Program-made: the position numbers and the translations under genes
Shown: positions 57,035 through 64,000 of the stretch, piece after piece
Layout: each line of letters begins with the position of its first letter
Position numbering within the stretch: position 1 is the stretch's first letter
The notes under the pieces: generated by a model
The model's database searches: none
Told to the model about the DNA's origin: nothing
Seen by the model: only the letters and a program-made list of their open reading frames with translations
Assembly (NCBI GenBank): GCA_031772625.1
Contig: CM062804.1
Location: forward strand, 1,019,998,514-1,020,062,513
Reading direction: 5' to 3'
Source: Pinus tabuliformis
Taxonomy: Eukaryota; Streptophyta; Pinopsida; Pinales; Pinaceae
Length of the DNA stretch: 64,000 bases

Positions 57035-57859
57035 TCATAAAACAATACCTTCTGTAAATATCATAAAGCATTTTTCATGGCTTAGTGAAAAGTTTGTTTC
57101 TTTACATCTTTTAAGGACTTTTTCCAAATTTTCCAAAGCTTCTTCAAATGAGTTTCCATAGACTGTAAAATCATCCATATATACCTCTACACAATCATGA
57201 ATTAGATTAGAAAAAATCACTAGTACTTCTCTTTGGAATGTTGCAGGTGCATTACATAACCCAAAAGGAAGTACTCGGTAGGCAAAAGTTCCCCATGGAC
57301 AAGTAAATGTGGTTTTATCCTGATCCTCGGATGCTACCTGAATTTTATTATAACCACTAAAACCATCCAAGAATGAGAAATACTTCTTACTTTCTAATGT
57401 ATCTAACACTTGCTCTATAAAGGGCAAAGGAAAGTGATCTTTCAAGGTTGCTTTATTCAATTCTCGGTAATCAATGCATACCCTCCGTTTACCATTCTTT
57501 TTAGGCACAATTACCAAAGGAGAAACCCATTGGCTATCTAAAATTGGGTAAATGAAGTTTACATTGAGTAATTTTTGGAGCTCTTCTTTCACAATTTCCC
57601 TAAGATTTGAATTCATCCTTCTTTGAGGTTGTCTAATTCGTTTATTTTTTTCCTCAATATAGATATGATGGATACAAGTCTTAGGATCAATACCTTTCAT
57701 GTCGGTGTATTCCCATGCAAATGCAACAGAATGTTTTTGTAATGTTTTGGTTAGCTCTTCTTGTTGTAGTTTCTCCAAGTTTTTATTTATGTTCAATGTC
57801 CTACATGGAACAATTTCAATTGTAGAGCTACCAAACTCTTCCATAGAATAGAGAAACAT
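57035..57859 (-). pseudogene. Athila reverse transcriptase
   Basis: 274-codon frame after a TAG that separates it from protease: WVSPLVIVPKKNGKRRVCID, YFSFLDGFSGYNKI, TFTCPWGTFAYRVLPFGLCN, YMDDFTVYG (catalytic YMDD near 57172). Ends at a TAA; the thumb continues out of frame to 56867. Confidence 0.92.
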
Positions 57860-58555
57860 CTACCTAGATGACAAGTATTCAACATTAGATTTTTCTTGAA
57901 ATTGTGCATGATCATATTCTGAAGATGTTTCAAAATTTTCCAATGCATTCAAAATTTGACTATCTTCACTAATTTCTGATATAGTAAAGAGAGGTTGAAT
58001 ATCATCTTTATCATCAATCCATTCCTTGTCATCTATTTTTGTGATTGCTTTTGCTAGGGGATACAAAGTAAATTTCTTTTTTGAATTACCATAAGAAATA
58101 TACATGTCACCAGATCTACAACTAATAAAAGCATCAGTTGTGGCCAGCCAAGGTCTTCCTAATATGAGTGGGTGTCCCCCTAGATTATTCTTGGGAGTTA
58201 AAATCATGAAATCAACAGAATATTCCCAAGAATCTAAGGATATTGAAATGTCTTCTAGCACACTATCTGGTTTGATTACTGATCTGTCTGCAAGTCGTAG
58301 TGAGATAGGTGTGTAAAGAAGATTAGGAAGTTTAAGTTGCTCCATAGTTTGTCTACTCATAATGTTTATTGTTTCCCCTAAGTCAATCAATGCGTTTGGA
58401 ATTTCAAATCCATTTATATGTGTCTTGAAAATTGGACTTCCTGGATCCACATATTTCTGCATGGCAATCTTTCCCATCATGATGTTTGTTATCTTTCCTA
58501 CCAAGTGAATTATTTTTGTTTCTCTTGGTTTTCTTCCTGGTATTTTAATGCTCAA
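57860..58555 (-). pseudogene. Athila aspartic protease region
   Basis: 231-codon frame: EIPNALIDLGETINIMSRQT carries the protease DLG triad typical of Athila, then RLADRSVIKPDSVLEDI and PLILGRPWLATTDAFI. It cleaves the polyprotein in active relatives. Upstream it is disconnected from gag by stops near 58585. Confidence 0.85.
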
Positions 58556-58585
58556 CTCCTTTATTGTCTTGGCTAGAATTGGAAT

Positions 58586-60408
58586 TTAGCTAATGGCTTG
58601 TAACAAAGGAATTTTGATACAGACATTCTTCAATTCATCTAGAAAATCATAATTGGGCAAAAAGATCTGTTTTTCTACCCCTCTATCAATTTGTAGTCTC
58701 TCAGGAAAAGGAGGTGTAGAAGTAGATGTTGGTTGCTCAATTATAGAAGTTGTGTTTATTGATTCCTTTTGTTTTTCTTTTTCAATGTTTTGGTTTTGGA
58801 GTGATGTTCCCTCAAAACTTTTATTGACTTTTATAGAATCTTCCTCAGAAGTATCTTGTTCTTGAATAACTATAGAAGGTTTTTCCTTTTCTAATATCCT
58901 ACCAGATTTAAGTTGAACATCATTAAAATCTAGAGGAGTAATCATGTAAGTTGGAAATTATTTTCCTTCTACCATGTAAGCATTCTGAGGGTTTTTATTA
59001 TTGGGGTTTGGTAATGGTTGGGCAAGTAGCTGATTTGGTTTCTGTTGAAATGGCGGCAAGAGTTGAGGATTTTGACTTTATTGTGGAGGTTGTTGTGGAA
59101 ATGGAAATGAAAGTTGAGGGTTCTAATTTTGAAGTTGTGGTTGTTGATTTGGCTACTGATTTTTTGGGGGGAAATAACTCTGGTGGGATCGAGGATATTG
59201 ATAATATTGAGCAAATATCCCATAAGGATTTTTTACCCCTTGTGCCCACGGTTGAGATTGATAGTGAGATTGAGGTTGAGGCCAAGATTGCTACCAAGAA
59301 TTTCAGTTTGGTGGGGGTTGAAGATACATTGGATTGTTAAATCCTTGATTTTGTGGCCCCTGCCAAGGTCTTCTTGCAACAAAACAAAGAGGTTCTGCAG
59401 AATTTGGGATTGTTTCCTCTTGAAAGATAGCCTTAAGACCTGGGATTGAGGGACAACCCTTGGTCTCATGACTTTCTGAAAAAATCATACAAGTTTCTAC
59501 AATTTTTTCATCTAAAGGGTATTCCCTTAGAGCATGTTTCTTCCTGCATTTTGGACAAAAAATGGCTAAAGCATCAACGATTGTTTTCTGTTTGTTTTGA
59601 ATTTTAAGGGTGTCTAGTTGCTCACTAAGGCTCCCTAAAATGTCAGTTTTAAACTCATCAAGCATATTGCCAATTTCTGCCCTACTTACAAATCCAGTTG
59701 TAGATTTGTTTTCTCTAATAAGAGAAGGATCTCTCGGCCCTTTCCCTGTTTTAGATTTCCCCCTTGAGAGATGAACACATAGTTCTGCTATGTCACTCAA
59801 TGGAAGTTGAGAGATATCTCCCTTCCCCATCATGTTAAGGATATCTATCCACTCATCTCTAATGGCCTTTAACAAAAGAGCTTTCAAAGTTTCTTCATCT
59901 AAATTGTTCATCTTTGCTCTTTTCAAATTATAGTTGAATCTCTCAAGAAAATCCTCTAAGTTTTCATCTTCTTTTTGCATCATTTTGAACACCTCATCTT
60001 TATGATTGGTAGGCATACAATAATCCAAGTATCTATCCAAAAATGCATGTTTCATGTCATTCCATGTTCTAATGGATTGAGTGACTAACCCCATAAACCA
60101 TTTCAAAGCAGAACCTTTTAGTGTGAGGAAACAATTCGAGTTTTTGAGAGTCTTCTAAATATTCATAAGTTCTTCACAAGACTTCAAAACTCAAACAAAA
60201 ATGTTTCAGGGTCCTTGCTTCTCAACCCATAGAATTTTGGGAGGACAAATGTTGAGATATTTTTCATTGTGGTATGTGTTTCCTCATCCACTATAGGGTA
60301 TCCAAAAGAGTTAATTTTCTCTGCCTCCTCCATTATTACCTCTATCTCCTCCATTATTTCCTCGACCGCTCTCTCTACCCCCTCCTCCAAACAGTGAGAA
60401 TTCTCCAT
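58586..60408 (-). pseudogene. Athila gag and Pro/Gln linker
   Basis: Minus frames 60408-60184 (FVLPKFYGLRSKDPETFLFEF), 60106-59303 (SALKWFMGLVTQSIRTWNDM, YLDYCMPTNHKDEVFKMMQ, FCPKCRKKHALREYP knuckle-like) and 58945-58586, joined by a Gln/Pro/Tyr/Asn-rich linker at 58969-59300. Stops and a frameshift near 60110-60180 break it. Gag would form the particle. Confidence 0.82.
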
Positions 60409-60930
60409 CTTGTTCTTCTTCTGCCATTATAGTTTCTTAAGAGTCAGTATAGGGCTCAACCTGCAAGGTTATTCCCTCTTCCTCTGGTTCTTTTATTAAT
60501 GGACTATGAGAGGGAGTTTCTACTTTTTCTTCTTCACCAGGTATTCTTAGCTCTTAAACCAAAATAGACTCTCCTGTGGAGGTGAAAAAGGTTATCCCTA
60601 CTGTCGCAGTTTCAAAATTTTTCTCTCCTAGGATTGTTTTGGTAGATGATGTAGGAGAATCTTCTTATTGAGTTTCTGCCCCTTCAATTCCAGGAATCCT
60701 ATGGCTAGGAGTATTAGTCTGGGATGGAGGTGTGTCCTTTCTAACTCTTAGTGGAGTAGGTGGAGTTGTAGGAATTAAAATTCTGCCCCTAGCTATAAAT
60801 CTACCCCTAGAATCTCTTTCTCTATGCATTCCATTATTTTGTTTTGTTGTTGTTGTTGTTGTTGTTGTTGTTTTTTTTTTTTTTTTTTTTTTTTTATGAA
60901 TGCAAGAGATAAGGCTACCTAGTTACACTT
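60409..60930 (-). other. Athila leader or gag N-terminus with microsatellite
   Basis: Broken Glu/Ser-rich frames followed by (TTG)n and a long T run at 60840-60895 on the plus strand (CAA/A runs in element sense). No clear start codon. Confidence 0.55.
60840..60895 (+). repeat. (TTG)n plus poly-T microsatellite
   Basis: About nine TTG units followed by a run of about 27 T. Length is likely variable. Confidence 0.95.
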
Positions 60931-60947
60931 CCCTGGCAATGGTGCCA
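60931..60947 (-). other. Primer-binding site of Athila
   Basis: Minus strand TGGCACCATTGCCAGGG, a mutated form of TGGCGCCGTTGCCGGGG (the tRNA-Asp-type PBS described for Athila), three bases after the 5' LTR. Confidence 0.75.
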
Positions 60948-60950
60948 AAA

Positions 60951-62861
60951 TTTTTGGTCAATTTAGTGTCCTAAATTGCTCTACATAAATTATCAATCTG
61001 GGTATCGTAAACTAATGAAGTGTAGTGCACTATATGTGTTAGATGACCCTTCTTACTTCAATGTTTTTGAGTTTTATGTTGTTTTGGGGTTTTGATCCTT
61101 TAATCCCTAATGATTTACAATGCACTTAACAAAAATCTTAAATCTACTTCTGCTAAAAAAATGAAATGAGGACTAAGAGTGCTTTAAGTCAAATTTGGAA
61201 GTAAAGTTAACCAAGAAAATGAAAACAGAGTTTCTATTTCTGCTCTGATTATTGTTTCCAAATCATGAACTAGAAGAACTTAAGAGTGAAATTGCAACTA
61301 CTATCTAATCAATTACAAAACCAAGTCTAAATGAAATATTAAAACTGAAAATGAAATTGCAGCTATCTATGATGGAAATAAAACTAAAATTAAATACTCA
61401 AACTAAAAATGAGATTACAACTACTGTTTAGTCTATTGCAAAATCAAAGCTTAATGAAAAATTGAAAATGAAATTGCATCAAAACTAAATGAAATACTAA
61501 GACTGAAAATGAAATTGCAACTAATCTACTATGGAAACTAAATGAAGTGCTTAGTTACTCTGCTTCACAATTTTGGGAGAACAACCTCCTTGTGATAACA
61601 TTTTGAGGAATTATGTACTTCATCATTCTAAGAGAATACAAAAATGCAGAAAAGACTCATTACATAAATGAAGTATTCAACCACTTGGTTTAAGATGAAC
61701 CATCAACCAGAAGGGCTTTTTAGAAACATTCACTTACAATATGAGTCACTAAACTAGTAATAAAATGACAAGACAGTAATGGCACTGATCAATTTTAATT
61801 AAAAACCTAAAGACTAATGAAACAGAAAATGAAATAAATTACTCTACACTACTGAACTCAACTTCAAGCTACTGTTAAGAATCTGAAAAGAAATTAAACC
61901 AAAAGAACTATTCTATACTAAAATAAGCTATTTTGCGTTAGTAGGAAAATGTAAAAGACTGCATTATGAACAAGGTTAGCAAATGGTTATAAACATCATG
62001 GAAAAACATAGTGAATTTACAGTTCAACTATGAAAGACAAAGCAAAAATGAAATGTAACCTTAGCCAGCGTAGGGGCCCTCTGTAACTGCTCAGGTTATA
62101 TGTAGTTAATCAATACTCCAACAAACGCTTTCAGATATTCATGAAACGCACAGTCTTCATATTAAAAACAGAGAATGAATTCTCAAAATTAAAGAGCAGT
62201 AATCTGAACTTAACACATGAGCAAATTCCAACTAGTTCTGGGTCCTTCACACAGGTATTTATAGAGAAATTATACCATTGTTTTATGGAGAAAAATAAGC
62301 TACAGCAAAACACGTAGGCAGACAAGTACACATAATTCTCTTCTTTGGTTGCTGGAGACATAAATCTAAGGTGATGGCTGTTGGATTCAGTTTGCACAGA
62401 TGGCTGATGAAGTCCATGGCTTCAAGAAGTTGTTTCGAATCCCATCACTATGAAACGTGTACAAAAGAGAGTCATGTTTGCCTTAGGTCTCTATGTTTGA
62501 CTTTCCTTTGACCGGAGTCTTCCTTGTCGACTTGGGCTAGATGAATAGAACACGATCCATGCCATGATGTTTTCCAAGCTGCCCAAGTAGTTATTTCCTC
62601 CTTCTGACACCTAGAACCTGTAGAAGAATGGAAGTAGCTGCGGAACAGCCGATTAGCTATAGAATAGGTTGTGTTCCGTAGCTAAAAGACAAAAACTTAT
62701 TCAAACAGCAAACATGAAAGTATAACATGTAAATCACTAAAATGTTCTCCTTAAGGCAATGTATAATGGTTATTGATTATAAGAATGCATTTCTTCATGG
62801 AAAAGCAAAGAAGGAGGGATGAGAAAAGTTACTAAGGAAAAGGCAGTTTTGAGACTCAACA
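60951..62861 (-). repeat. 5' LTR of the Athila element
   Basis: Pairs with 44353-46261; one terminal G has become T at 60952. A TATA box CTATAAATA (minus) lies at 62256-62264. The right flank ATATG is the target copy. Confidence 0.93.
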
Positions 62862-62866
62862 ATATG

Positions 62867-63853
62867 CACGTGTCGCCCAAAACTACAACATTATAGAAGA
62901 CTTGGTGCAAGCATCATCGGCTATGTTGGCGCTCGAAGTGTTACAAACATGTCTAGCACAAAGGAAAGCTTTTCTTTCGGCTATTGGTGGTATCGACCCA
63001 CAGGATTCCATGCTTGTAATTTTCGACATGGAAAAGTGTAAACCTCCCCTTTCCCACCAGCTTGCATTTCAGGCACAAATATTTTCAAAAGGTAAAGGTA
63101 TACATAGAAATGTCATCAATGAAGGTGCTTCTACCTGTGTCATGTTGGCTTGCTTTGGGTTCTCCAACCCTATCCTCGCCATCGAATTCCCTTAAATATT
63201 TCGACAGCCACACTTTCATCCCAAAAGGTTACCTAGCCAGCTACCCCATCACCTTGAGTGGGAAGATGGTAATGGTGGATATCAAAGTCATGGATCATAA
63301 ACTCGACTATAATCTGATTTTGGGTCGTAATTGGACTTATGCCATGAATGCCATTGTGTCTTCGGTCTTCCATATCATCCTATTTCCCTTAGATGGAAAG
63401 ATAGTCACAATAGACCAGCTGTCCTTTTGCACCCCAGATTACTCCCCGTTACCTAGTAGCTCTGTACCCTTAGTAGGTGGTGTACCTGACTCTTACGTTA
63501 GTATCGGTAGCGGTCTACTAAAGGGCTCTTCCCTAATGGGTTGTTTCCCTCTTCTGTCGCCCACGGTTCAACATATGGTCTCTATGGTTTCATCCATTCC
63601 TCACAAACCGACCGATCCTTGGATCCTCACAGCCCCTTCATAGATTGACACTTACGGAGAAAAAATGTCAATGTCACCAGCTAAATTGGCCTACCAGGAC
63701 ATTCAATCTGCATCCGTGTCTTCGATCACTTTGGTCACGGCCAACGGTACCACCACCCCTCCCATAACTGCTCCTTATTTCAATCCCCTCAACCAAGTCC
63801 TACCTAAGGACGAAGCTATTAGAGAGATCATGATTTTAAAAGAGCGACCTTCG
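62867..63853 (+). pseudogene. Tat protease and acidic spacer (continues the interrupted element)
   Basis: Resumes exactly after the Athila target site: VAQNYNIIEDLVQASSAMLALEVLQ, the protease NEGASTCVM (its first Asp changed to Asn), then, in another frame, KLDYNLILGRNWTYAMNAIVSSVF and IVTIDQLSF, matching the young Tat protein (LDYNLLLGRSWSYAM). Then MSMSPAKLAYQDIQSASVS and DEAIREIM correspond to the spacer before RT. A frameshift near 63150 and stops disable it. Confidence 0.88.
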
Positions 63854-64000
63854 TAGGACTCGCACCATCGTGTTTCGATATCTGATTCGGACACGATGCC
63901 TCTTCAAATCCTGTCACCCAATGCACCTCAATCATTTCGTCACCTTATACGACTATCCAAACTTTGGACTCGGAGGGAAACATGGGCCATCTTTCAAAGA

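Larger units (their letters stand above)
44353..62861 (-). mobile_element. Athila-type Ty3 retrotransposon nested in the Tat element
   Basis: LTRs of about 1.9 kb (44353-46261, 60951-62861) and target duplication ATATG (44348-44352, 62862-62866). It lies in reverse orientation to its host element. In element order: 5' LTR (right), PBS, gag, protease, RT, RNase H, integrase, then a third ORF before the 3' LTR. The long LTRs, DLG-type protease motif, YMDD RT and extra 3' ORF fit the Athila lineage. A chromovirus (49443-55283) splits its integrase. LTR divergence is a few per cent by eye, and stops occur in all domains. Confidence 0.92.
39211..64000 (+). mobile_element. Decayed plus-strand Tat element, interrupted by Athila, runs off right edge
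   Basis: PBS at 40470, leader to about 41974, gag region to 44352, then an 18.5-kb Athila insertion (44353-62861, target copy 62862-62866), then protease and spacer to the window end. RT, RNase H, integrase and the 3' LTR lie outside. The 5' LTR start is uncertain; TG at 39211 is a guess. Gag and protease are recognisably related in protein sequence to the young Tat element at 8-24 kb, but stops and frameshifts show it is old. Confidence 0.8.

Noticed and set aside
44353-62861. 1.9-kb pair read as a segmental duplication
   Set aside because: TG...CA ends, adjacent PBS, ATATG target duplication and pol genes between them show they are LTRs.

Overview
This window looks like nuclear DNA from a seed plant with a large, repeat-dominated genome, possibly a gymnosperm. 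It is AT-rich, shows no prokaryotic gene organisation, has no convincing host gene, and consists almost entirely of nested retrotransposons of plant lineages (Tat and Athila Ty3, chromovirus, Ty1/copia, L1-type LINE). The species cannot be settled from the sequence.

Layout. (1) 1-7079: decayed, mostly non-coding DNA with two fields of TTGCGCAA-type hairpins, a duplicated PBS-like string and a few unrecognised broken ORFs; its texture recalls Tat element leaders/LTRs. (2) About 7080-37860: one old plus-strand L1-type LINE, now in four pieces (ORF1 7080-8075; endonuclease 23881-25019; reverse transcriptase 33001-34485; zf-RVT and RNase H 36438-37860). Three events split it: a nearly new minus-strand Tat element (8076-23875, TSD CTCCA, LTRs about 1 mismatch in 1055 bp); a block holding an LTR element with a G-patch ORF (25020-29966) and a 5'-truncated copia element (29967-about 33000); and a solo LTR (34486-36437). 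(3) About 39211-64000: a plus-strand, decayed Tat element that runs off the right edge. It carries an Athila element (44353-62861, TSD ATATG), which itself carries a chromovirus (49443-55283, TSD TATTT): three levels of nesting.

How the parts work. The Tat element at 8-24 kb has a 2257-codon gag-protease-RT-RNase H-integrase ORF, a separate second RNase H with its own likely splice acceptor, and an oppositely transcribed gene resembling plant mobile domain (PMD) proteins with one intron. Its integrase is broken by a 295-bp tandem duplication although the LTRs are almost identical. The other elements are pseudogenes.

Most interesting signal. Tat-type elements here carry short inverted-motif hairpin modules both in the LTR and 150-300 nt downstream of the PBS. 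Each family uses its own motif (GGACGC/GCGTCC; CACTAACG/CGTTAGTG; apparently TTGCGCAA). In the 39-41 kb element the two copies keep identical motif spacing (21/20/34 nt between motifs) although the sequence between them has diverged. In the 8-24 kb element the same motif also occurs in strong TTCG/TTCA-loop hairpins upstream of the antisense PMD-like gene. This looks like a conserved structural or cis-acting element worth testing.
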